Part shown: one piece after another, positions 19,398-28,606 of the stretch
Numbering within the stretch: the stretch's first letter is position 1
How the letters are laid out: every line of letters begins with the position of its first letter
Assembly (NCBI GenBank): GCA_025056965.1
Contig: JANWVF010000022.1
Location: forward strand, 1-64,000
From: Thermoflexales bacterium
GTDB lineage: Bacteria; Chloroflexota; Anaerolineae; J036; Brachytrichaceae
DNA length: 64,000 nucleotides
Direction: 5' to 3'
Notes under the pieces: generated by a model
The model's input: the letters and a program-made list of their open reading frames with translations, nothing else
Told to the model about the DNA's origin: nothing
The model's database searches: none
Made by a program: the position numbers and the translations under genes

Positions 19398-20039
19398 CTA
19401 AGTCGCTCGTTGGGGATGCGAGAGCGGTGGCGTGTAATTCACCGTGCGCAGGATCGTCGTCGTGGGGTAGCAATCCAAGCCGGTGGCGCTGCCGAGATCA
19501 ATCCGCCAGCGCCAATGCTCGGTTGGCGACGTCCCCATGAGTAAGCAGAGCAACGACTGGATCGGGCCGCTGTGGGTCACGACGATCACGCGGCGGCCGG
19601 AGAAGTGCGCGCCGAGGTCCTCCCAGGCTTGGCGGACGCGCTGCAGCAACTGCCCCAGCGACTCGCCGCCCTGAGGCGCGTGATTGAGTGGGTCGGCGAA
19701 GCGCGCTGCGACATCGCGCGGGTAGCGCTGCGCAGCTTCGCGATAGGTCAGCCCTTCCCAGACCCCATGCGACGCCTCGCGCCAGCGCGCGTCGCCCAGC
19801 GTCGGGATGTTGCGCTCGCCCTTGATCGCCCGTGCCGTTGCTTCGGTGCGGATCAGCGCGCTATGCACAATCACATCTACCTTGCGTGCGGCGAAGAAGC
19901 GCGCCAGCGCTTGCGCCTGACGCTCACCGAGCGCGGTGAGCGGGCGGTCAGTGACGCTCATGTAGCGGCGGGCGGCGTTCCAATCCGCCTGCCCGTGCCG
20001 CACCAACCAAACGCTGCGCGGTACGCCGGACATACGCAA
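19398..20039 (-). CDS. Histidine phosphatase family protein (possible alpha-ribazole phosphatase CobC)
   Basis: RHG motif VWLVRHGQADWNA; adjacent to cobS. Confidence 0.82.
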   Translation of the reverse strand: MRMSGVPRSVWLVRHGQADWNAARRYMSVTDRPLTALGERQAQALARFFAARKVDVIVHSALIRTEATARAIKGERNIPTLGDARWREASHGVWEGLTYREAAQRYPRDVAARFADPLNHAPQGGESLGQLLQRVRQAWEDLGAHFSGRRVIVVTHSGPIQSLLCLLMGTSPTEHWRWRIDLGSATGLDCYPTTTILRTVNYTPPLSHPQRAT

Positions 20040-20106
20040 TCAGGCTACCACGGATGCCCTTGCGTCAGTGCTGCGCTTCAGTCGGACTTGGCGATAATCC
20101 CGTTTT

Positions 20107-21150
20107 GTGATGATCCAACAAGCCATTGCCAAGTTGTTCACCCACACTTCGCTGACCGCCGAGGAGGCGGAGGAGACGATGAACGAGATCATGCGCGGCA
20201 CAGCCACGCCGGCGCAGATCGGCGCTTATCTGGCTGCGCTGCACATGAAGGGCGAAACCGCCGACGAGATTGTCGGCAGCATGCGCGCGCTGCGGGCGCA
20301 CATGGCGCGCATCCCCACCCACCAACCCAAGCTGATTGATATCGTGGGCACCGGCGGCGATCGCTCGAATACCTTTAACATCAGCACGACGACGGCCTTC
20401 GTGGTAGCCGGCGCCGGCGTGCCAGTGGCCAAGCACGGCAACCGCGCCGCGTCGTCGCAAAGCGGCAGCGCCGACGTGCTCAACGCGCTGGGCGTGAAGG
20501 TGGACTTGACGCCGGAGCAGGTAGGCCGCTGCATAGACGAGATCGGCATCGGCTTCGCGTTTGCACCGGTGCATCATCCGGCGATGAAGAACGTGGCCGG
20601 CCCGCGCCGCGAGATCGGCCAACGCACTATCTTCAACATCATCGGCCCGCCCAGCAACCCGGCCTTCGCCCGGCATCACCTGCTGGGAGTGTGGGATCGG
20701 CGCTACGTGCCGATCATGGCCAACGTGTTGGTGCAGCTGGAAGACGTGCACGCTTTGGTGGTCAGCGGCTCATCGCCGCAAGTAGCCGGCATTGACGAAC
20801 TCACCACGGTGGGGCCGAACACAGTGGCCGAGGTGCGCCACGGCCAGGTGACCGAGTATCAGCTTGACGCGCTGGACTACGGCTTCAAGCCGGCGACGCT
20901 GGATGACCTGGGCGGCGGCTCACCGGATTTCAACGCGGCAATTACCCGCGCCATTCTGTCCGGCGAGGATGTTCAGGCTCGCTGCGACGTAGTGTTGCTG
21001 AACGCCGGCGCCGCGCTATATGCCGCTGATGCTGCGCCGGATATCGCAACCGGCATCGAGATGGCGCGCGAGAGCATCCGCAGCGGAGCCGCTTTGAAGA
21101 AACTAGAGGCGTTGATCGCGCTAAGCCAGAAGCTAGGCAGCGGCGGCTAG
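20107..21150 (+). CDS. trpD: Anthranilate phosphoribosyltransferase
   Basis: DIVGTGGDRSNTFNISTTTAFVVAGAGVPVAKHGNRAASSQSGSADVLNALG. Confidence 0.97.
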   Translation: MMIQQAIAKLFTHTSLTAEEAEETMNEIMRGTATPAQIGAYLAALHMKGETADEIVGSMRALRAHMARIPTHQPKLIDIVGTGGDRSNTFNISTTTAFVVAGAGVPVAKHGNRAASSQSGSADVLNALGVKVDLTPEQVGRCIDEIGIGFAFAPVHHPAMKNVAGPRREIGQRTIFNIIGPPSNPAFARHHLLGVWDRRYVPIMANVLVQLEDVHALVVSGSSPQVAGIDELTTVGPNTVAEVRHGQVTEYQLDALDYGFKPATLDDLGGGSPDFNAAITRAILSGEDVQARCDVVLLNAGAALYAADAAPDIATGIEMARESIRSGAALKKLEALIALSQKLGSGG

Positions 21151-21160
21151 GCGCACGCCG

Positions 21161-23068
21161 CTATTTGCCGTTGTGTGACGTCGAGCGCGTTATGCGGCGC
21201 TGGTCGAGTTGCGCCTTCACTCGCATCGGCAGGCCGTAGAGCTTGACGAAGCCATCGGCGTCGTCGTGGTCGTAAGTGGCGTCGGTGTTAAAGGTAGCCA
21301 AGTCTTCGCGATAGAGCGAGTAAGCGGCGCGGCGCTGCACGACCATCGCGTTGCCTTTGAACAGCTTAACGCGCACGCTGCCGGTCACGTCGCGCTGGGT
21401 GACGGTGACGAAAGCCTGCAGCGCGTCGCGCAGCGGGGTGAACCATTGGCCGTTGTACACCAACTCGGCGTATTTCAAGGCCACGATTTGTTTGAAGTGC
21501 ATGGTCTCCCGGTCAAGCGTGATCTCCTCCAGCCCCTGATGGGCGACGCGCAGGATGGTGCCGCCGGGCGCTTCGTCCAGTCGGCGTGACTTCATGCCGA
21601 TCAGTCGGTTCTCCACGATGTCGGCGCGGCCGATGCCGTGCAGCGACCCGATCTCGTTCAGTCGCTCGATGAGCGCGGCGCCGCCCAGGGCGACGCCGTT
21701 CAACCGCTTGGGGATGCCGCTAACGAATTCGATCTCAACGTACTCCGGGCGATCGGGCGTCTCCTCGATGGCGTTCGTCCACTCCCACAGGTGTTCCTCC
21801 GGCTCATACTCCAGATCTTCCAATCGGCCGCCCTCGTGGTTGAAGTGCCAGAGGTTCTCATCCATCGTGTAGATGCCCTTCTCGTATTCGCCCAGCGGCA
21901 CGCCGCGCGACCGGGCGTATTCGTAGACCTCTTGACGGCCGTCGAACTCCCATTCGCGCCACGGGGCGATCACGCGCAGCTTGGGGTTCATCGCCATATA
22001 GGTCAGCTCGAAGCGCACCTGATCGTTGCCTTTGCCGGTCGCGCCGTGCGCCACGGCGTCGGCGCCCTCGGCCTCGGCCACGTCTACTTGGTGCTTGGCG
22101 ATGAGCGGGCGCGAGATGGACGAGCCGAGCAGGTACTTGTTCTCGTAAATCGCCCCGCTTTGGATCAGCGGGAAGAGATACTCGTTCGCGAACTCGTCGC
22201 GCAGATCCTTGATGATGACCTTGCTCGCGCCGGTGCGCAGCGCTTTTTGCCGGATGGCCTCGAAGTCCTCGCGCTGGCCGATGTTGGCGACGAAGCAGAT
22301 CACCTCGCAGCCGTAGTTCTCGATCAGCCACGGCACGATGGCCGATGAGTCGAGGCCGCCGTTGTAGGCCAAGACGACCTTCTGCACGCCGCGCTTGGGC
22401 GTGGTCAGGCGTGGTGCGTGGTGCGTCTTAACCTCCTCGGCCAGGCGGGTGACCGTCTCCAGCGGGATGAGGTTCTCGCGGCTGACGGCGCGCCGCGCAA
22501 TGCGGCCGGCCTGGATGGCTTGCAGCACGCGCTCGCGATCTTCCGGCGTGACGTGAATGGCAGCCGACTCGCCGGGGTGCAACGGCATCATCACGGCGAC
22601 CTCGTCGCAGTTCTCCAGCATCGGGCAGGCCACGCAGTCGTTCCACACCTTCTCCGGGAAGAACTCCTTAGGTGCTACGCTGAAGCCGCACTTCTCGAAG
22701 AAGCCGACGACGCGGGTGAGCGCGAAGATGGTGCCGAATTGGCGCCGGCGCGCCTCCTCGACCAGGGCTGCGACGAGCCGCTGACCGATGCCGGCGCCGC
22801 GTGCGGCTTCGTCCACAGCCAGCGAACGCAGCTCAACCAGCGTGGAGTTCATCGGCAGCAGCGAGCCGCAGCCGACTATCCTGCCTTGTGCGCCGTGCGC
22901 GTCTCTCTGTTCGGCCACCATGAAGTTGCCGATGTGCGCGCGAACGCTGGCCTCGCCGCGTGGCAACAGGCCGCCCTTGCGCGCGTTCTGCGCGATCAGC
23001 AGCACGATGGCCGGCACATCGTCGAGCGTCGCGGGTCGAATAGTGATGGTCACGGGCGTTTGATCCAA
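21161..23068 (-). CDS. argG: Fusion: N-terminal GNAT (ArgA-like N-acetyltransferase) + argininosuccinate synthase
   Basis: aa 1-165 GNAT (ELRSLAVDEAARGAGIGQRLVAALVEEARRR...FFPEKVWNDCVACPMLENCDEVAVMM); aa ~215-635 ArgG (VVLAYNGGLDSSAIVPWL, AHGATGKGNDQVRFELTY, IAPWREWEFDGR). Confidence 0.93.
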   Translation of the reverse strand: MDQTPVTITIRPATLDDVPAIVLLIAQNARKGGLLPRGEASVRAHIGNFMVAEQRDAHGAQGRIVGCGSLLPMNSTLVELRSLAVDEAARGAGIGQRLVAALVEEARRRQFGTIFALTRVVGFFEKCGFSVAPKEFFPEKVWNDCVACPMLENCDEVAVMMPLHPGESAAIHVTPEDRERVLQAIQAGRIARRAVSRENLIPLETVTRLAEEVKTHHAPRLTTPKRGVQKVVLAYNGGLDSSAIVPWLIENYGCEVICFVANIGQREDFEAIRQKALRTGASKVIIKDLRDEFANEYLFPLIQSGAIYENKYLLGSSISRPLIAKHQVDVAEAEGADAVAHGATGKGNDQVRFELTYMAMNPKLRVIAPWREWEFDGRQEVYEYARSRGVPLGEYEKGIYTMDENLWHFNHEGGRLEDLEYEPEEHLWEWTNAIEETPDRPEYVEIEFVSGIPKRLNGVALGGAALIERLNEIGSLHGIGRADIVENRLIGMKSRRLDEAPGGTILRVAHQGLEEITLDRETMHFKQIVALKYAELVYNGQWFTPLRDALQAFVTVTQRDVTGSVRVKLFKGNAMVVQRRAAYSLYREDLATFNTDATYDHDDADGFVKLYGLPMRVKAQLDQRRITRSTSHNGK

Positions 23069-23071
23069 CCT

Positions 23072-23335
23072 TTACGTCAGTTTGTCTCTGACGCCACCGA
23101 AAACCTCATCAATTTGATCCGTCGTGATCTCCGACCAGTCAACCTGCTCGCGCCAGCGCAGATACGCCGACCAGAAGTCTAGCTTTGGCTGCGTCAGTCG
23201 CTCGTATTCTTGCAGCGAGACGGTGACGGCAACCGGCTTCCCGCGTCGCAGCAGCTTGACTGGCTCGCCATTCTCGACTTCGCGCATGATCTTCGCCAGA
23301 TTGTTGTTCGCCTCGGCCATCGAATACTCGGTCAT
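23072..23335 (-). CDS. Phd/YefM-family antitoxin-like protein (no toxin partner visible)
   Basis: MTEYSMAEANNNLAKIMREVENGEPVKLLRRGKPVAVTVSLQEYERL. Confidence 0.8.
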   Translation of the reverse strand: MTEYSMAEANNNLAKIMREVENGEPVKLLRRGKPVAVTVSLQEYERLTQPKLDFWSAYLRWREQVDWSEITTDQIDEVFGGVRDKLT

Positions 23336-23354
23336 TTGTCCCCTCCCGCATGGT

Positions 23355-24731
<1,377 letters not shown>

Positions 24732-24798
24732 TCAAATTCAGGGCTCAGCTTGCGAGCGTAGCGTCCGGCGAAAGCAAGCAGGTGATCCTCGCTCCCGC

Positions 24799-25587
24799 CT
24801 ACGCCGCGCGCGTGAATATCGTCCCGCCATCGCTCGCCAGGCCAGCTAGGTCGGTGATGCGCACCCGGCGCACACCCGCGTCGAGCGCGTCGAGCGCCGC
24901 GCGCACCTTAGGGATCATGCCGCCGGAGATTACGCCGTCGGCGATCAGCGCCTCTGCCTGCGCCGCAGAGAGGTGCGGCATCAGCGACCGGTCGCGGTCG
25001 AGCACGCCGGGCACGTTGGTCAAGAACGTGAGCAGGCTGGCGTCCATCGCGCCGGCAATCGCGCCGGCGGCGTGGTCGGCGTTGACGTTGTAGATCTCGC
25101 CATCCGCGCCGAGCGACATCGGCGAGCATACCGGCGTGAGTCCCTGGGCCAGCCAAGCCGCCAACAGCGCGGCGCGCACACGGATCGGCCGGCCGACGAA
25201 GCCGAGCGCATCGCTGAGTCGCTCTACCCGGATTAGGCCTGCGTCGAGCCCGCTGAGGCCGATGGCGTCCACGCCCTGCGCGAGCAGGACGGCCACCAGC
25301 CGCTTGTTGGCCAGCCCGCTCAGCACCATCAGTGCCGCGTCGCGCGTCTTCGCGTCGGTCACCCGCAAGCCGTCCACAAACTGCGTCGGTGCGTCCAGTG
25401 CGTCGAGCAGCCGGGTCAGCTCCTTGCCGCCGCCGTGCACGATGATGAGCTGCGCACCGGCGCGCTTGATCTGCGCGACGGCCATGGCGAAGCGCGCCGC
25501 AAACGCCGGGTCGTCCAGCTCGTTGCCGCCGACCTTGATCACTTGAACGTCGGCGGGTGGCGTCGTCTCAACGATCTCCATGCTCAT
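24799..25587 (-). CDS. argB: Acetylglutamate kinase
   Basis: VIKVGGNELDD, IIVHGGGKELTRLLDAL, AVLLAQGVDAIGLSGLDA; adjacent to argC. Confidence 0.92.
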   Translation of the reverse strand: MSMEIVETTPPADVQVIKVGGNELDDPAFAARFAMAVAQIKRAGAQLIIVHGGGKELTRLLDALDAPTQFVDGLRVTDAKTRDAALMVLSGLANKRLVAVLLAQGVDAIGLSGLDAGLIRVERLSDALGFVGRPIRVRAALLAAWLAQGLTPVCSPMSLGADGEIYNVNADHAAGAIAGAMDASLLTFLTNVPGVLDRDRSLMPHLSAAQAEALIADGVISGGMIPKVRAALDALDAGVRRVRITDLAGLASDGGTIFTRAA

Positions 25588-26609
25588 CGTAACCCCTCAC
25601 GCTCATCCAGGCCGAACATGACGTTCATGTTCTGCACGGCTTGGCCGCTGGCGCCTTTCACCAAGTTATCTATACACGAAACGATTTGCAGGCGGTCGGG
25701 CATGCCGGCGACCGGATGTACCGAGATCACCGCATAGTTGGTGTGCGCGGCATGCGCAATCGTCGCGATCTGGCCCTTGGGCAACACGCGCACGAACGGC
25801 TCGCCCTCGTAGCGCCGGGCGAAGATCGCGTGCCAGTCTTGCTGCGCCGCCTGTGGAGTAAGTCGGACGTAGATCATGCTCAGCATCCCGCGCGAGATCG
25901 GTAAAAGGTGCGGCGAGAAGAGCACACAAACCTGCCCGTCTCCCCGCCAGGCCGCGTTCATCTCCTGCTCGATCTCCGGCACGTGACGATGCACATGGCC
26001 GATGTTGTAGGGGGCGAGCGATTCATTCACCTCCACGAAGTGGGTGGCCAGGGACGGCTTGCGGCCTGCGCCGCTCACGCCACTCTTGCTGTCGGCGATG
26101 ACCACCGGATCGGCCAGCGCGCCCAGCTCCAACAACGGCAGCAGGCCGAGGAGGATGCTGGTGGGATAACAGCCCGGATTGGCTACGAGTTGCGCGTTGG
26201 CGATGCCGCACCGGTAGATCTCCGGCAGGCCGTATACGGCCTCGTTCAGTAGCTCGGGATAGGGATGGGGATGTTTGTACCAGTCGGCGTAGGTCGCGGC
26301 GTCGCGCAGCCGGAAGTCCGCGGAGAAGTCTACGACGCGCTTGCCGGCGTCCAGGGCGCGCCGGCAAAGCTCGGCGCTGGCGCCATGCGGCAGACAGGAG
26401 AACACCACGTCTACGTCATCCAGCGGCGCGTCGTCCGCTTGAACCAGCGGCAGGTCGAACACGCATGGCAGCGCGTCGCTCAGCCGCGCGCCGGCGTGGC
26501 TTTCGCTATGCGCGAAGACGATGCGTACCCGGTGATGCCGCGCCAGCCATCTGACCAGCTCTGCGCCGGTATAGCCGGTCGCCCCGAAGATGCCGACTTT
26601 AATGATCAT
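25584..26609 (-). CDS. argC: N-acetyl-gamma-glutamyl-phosphate reductase
   Basis: VGIFGATGYTGAELVRWL, NPGCYPTSILLGLLPLLE; SD-like GGAGACAGGA upstream of ATG 26609. Confidence 0.96.
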   Translation of the reverse strand: MIIKVGIFGATGYTGAELVRWLARHHRVRIVFAHSESHAGARLSDALPCVFDLPLVQADDAPLDDVDVVFSCLPHGASAELCRRALDAGKRVVDFSADFRLRDAATYADWYKHPHPYPELLNEAVYGLPEIYRCGIANAQLVANPGCYPTSILLGLLPLLELGALADPVVIADSKSGVSGAGRKPSLATHFVEVNESLAPYNIGHVHRHVPEIEQEMNAAWRGDGQVCVLFSPHLLPISRGMLSMIYVRLTPQAAQQDWHAIFARRYEGEPFVRVLPKGQIATIAHAAHTNYAVISVHPVAGMPDRLQIVSCIDNLVKGASGQAVQNMNVMFGLDEREGLR

Positions 26610-26671
26610 CGTTTTGTCCTGTCTCCAGTCCGCCGGTTGGCCGCTCGGCGAAGGGCGCGCAGGCAAAATGG

Positions 26672-26708
26672 AAAGCCCCCAACACCGTTGTCGTGTGTCA
26701 GGGGCTTT
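26672..26708 (-). terminator. Putative attenuator terminator in argC leader
   Basis: Minus strand AAAGCCCCTGACAC-9 nt-GTGTTGGGGGCTTT: 14 contiguous pairs (2 G-U) followed by CCATTTTG. Confidence 0.72.
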
Positions 26709-26741
26709 GCTGCGGAAGCCGAGCGCAGTCGAGATTCAGCC

Positions 26742-26822
26742 TCAGCGTGCGCGCGTGCGTGCACCGGACACACGGTCCTTCGCGCGCGGACGACGGAAGC
26801 GGATCTCCGACACTGCCGACAT
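26742..26822 (-). CDS. Putative arginine leader peptide MSAVSEIRFRRPRAKDRVSGARTRAR (26 aa, 8 Arg)
   Basis: ATG 9 nt downstream of TATAAT; stop 33 nt upstream of terminator hairpin; only argC follows. Confidence 0.6.
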   Translation of the reverse strand: MSAVSEIRFRRPRAKDRVSGARTRAR

Positions 26823-26831
26823 TTCGACCGC

Positions 26832-26837
26832 ATTATA
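26832..26837 (-). promoter_or_regulatory. -10 box TATAAT of argC leader transcript
   Basis: Exact TATAAT on minus strand; -35 weak (TTCGCT at 26855-26860, 17-nt spacer). Confidence 0.6.
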
Positions 26838-26974
26838 TGACATCACACCGCTCAAGCGAATGCTGCTGCCGCGACAGGAGACGGATGCCCCCGCTACACT
26901 AGCCCGAGTGCGTCACCCTCGCGCAGCGGAGATTCCGCTCGTCGTGTGGCCAAATTGTCTGTTGCTTGGTTCAT

Positions 26975-28369
26975 TTACGCAGAGGCGGCTGGCGCGCACA
27001 AACGCTGCACCAGCGCCGCATCGTCCAGCACCGTGCGCAGGTCAAGCGCAACGCGGTCGTCGTGGATGCGGGCGATGACGCCGCGGGCGCGCAGGTCGGC
27101 CAGGATCTCGTGTGGCGGGCGTGAGTCCGCAGCGATGGTGATCAGCGTCGTCGGCAAGGTCTCGCCGGGCAGCGACCCTCCGCCCACCGTGCTTTCTCCG
27201 TCCACCATCTCGGCGCGCAAGCCATTGGCCAACAGCCAGTCGCCGATTTCCTGCTTCACCTTTGCGGCACGTGCTGCGATGACCGTCTTGGGCATTGCCA
27301 ACATGCGCATCACCGGCACTTCGCGTTCGGCTTCGCCGCGCGCATAGTGCAGCAGTGTAGCCGTCAGCCCGGCCAACGTGAGCTTGTCGGCGCGGAAGGC
27401 GCGCGCCAACGGATGTCGGCGGCAGCGCTCGATCCACGTGCGGCGGCCGACCATGACGCCGGCCTGTGGCCCGCCCAGCAACTTATCGCCGCTGAACGCC
27501 ACGATCGCTGCTCCAGCGCGCAGGCTATCCTGCGGCATCGGCTCGCGCCGCAAGCCGAATTTGGACGTATCCACCAGCGCGCCGCTGCCCAAGTCGTCCA
27601 GCACCGGAATCGCGTGCCGCTCGCCGAGCCTGACTAGCTCCTCGATGCGCGCTTCCTCTACGAAACCGATCATTCTGAAGTTGGACGAGTGAACGCGCAA
27701 GATCGCGCCGATGCCCGGCGCGCGCCCTTCAGCCTCGCGGATCGCGCGTTCGTAGTCCTCCAGGCGCGTGCGATTGGTCGTGCCCACCTCGATGAGATGC
27801 GCGCCGCTTTGCGCCATGATCTCGGGGATGCGGAAGCTGCCGCCGATCTCCACCATTTGACCGCGCGAGATCACCACGCCTTTGCCCGCGGCAGCCGTCG
27901 CCAGCATTAGCACCGTCGCTGCGGCGCAGTTATTGACGACCAGCGCAGCTTCTGCGCCAGTCAACTGGCACAGGAGTCGCTCGGCCGCTTCGCCGCGCCG
28001 TCCGCGATGGCCGGTCGCCATGTCAAACTCGAGCGCGCTGTATTCGCGCGCGACGGCAAGCATCGCCTCTTGCGCTGCCCGGCTGAGCGGCGCACGGCCG
28101 AGGTTGGTATGAATGATGACGCCGGTCGCATTGACAACCGTTGTGAAATGTCCCTGGCTCGTCGCTTGTAACGACGCGCGGGCCATGGCGATGATTTCCT
28201 CGCATGAAGGGGGAGGATCGCCATTGCGAATCGCCTGGCGCGCTTGGTCGAGCGCTTCACGCAGCGCATGCACCACCCGCGAGCGCCCTTCTGCTTCTAC
28301 CAGCCCATCGGCCTGCGCGACCAGCTCGTGCACACTCGGCAATCGGCGCAGCCTGTCATTCACGGACAT
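26975..28369 (-). CDS. selA: L-seryl-tRNA(Sec) selenium transferase
   Basis: RLRRLPSVHELV, VVNATGVIIHTNLGRAPLS, LVVNNCAAATVLML, FSGDKLLGGPQAGVMVGR. Confidence 0.96.
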   Translation of the reverse strand: MSVNDRLRRLPSVHELVAQADGLVEAEGRSRVVHALREALDQARQAIRNGDPPPSCEEIIAMARASLQATSQGHFTTVVNATGVIIHTNLGRAPLSRAAQEAMLAVAREYSALEFDMATGHRGRRGEAAERLLCQLTGAEAALVVNNCAAATVLMLATAAAGKGVVISRGQMVEIGGSFRIPEIMAQSGAHLIEVGTTNRTRLEDYERAIREAEGRAPGIGAILRVHSSNFRMIGFVEEARIEELVRLGERHAIPVLDDLGSGALVDTSKFGLRREPMPQDSLRAGAAIVAFSGDKLLGGPQAGVMVGRRTWIERCRRHPLARAFRADKLTLAGLTATLLHYARGEAEREVPVMRMLAMPKTVIAARAAKVKQEIGDWLLANGLRAEMVDGESTVGGGSLPGETLPTTLITIAADSRPPHEILADLRARGVIARIHDDRVALDLRTVLDDAALVQRLCAPAASA

Positions 28370-28606
28370 GCCAAGTGGATTATAGGCGTCGGAACGAATG
28401 GTAAGGGCTATCCCCTAAGCGCAAGCACGTCCTCTAGATAGATGGACTGGACGCATCGCGAGCCTGGAAGGATCAGGGATGGGCAAGTTAAGATTCTCTT
28501 ATAGCCTACTTAACATTCGGGCAAACGGAATCCCCTAGCCTTACCTAGGGCGTTTACTATCCAGACGCTACCCAGCATTCGCTCGACATACGTCAAGTAG
28601 GCTTCT

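Noticed and set aside
20065-20751. 228-aa minus-strand ORF
   Set aside because: Antisense to trpD, which has an unambiguous family signature.
26606-26833. 75-aa Arg-rich minus-strand ORF MRSKCRQCRRSASVV... overlapping the argC leader
   Set aside because: Its ATG overlaps the -10 box itself and the frame runs through the terminator hairpin; it is a different frame from the 26-codon leader and probably a GC-rich artefact.
28370-28606. Possible tRNA-Sec next to selA
   Set aside because: No ~95-nt cloverleaf with UCA anticodon could be recognised in the interval.
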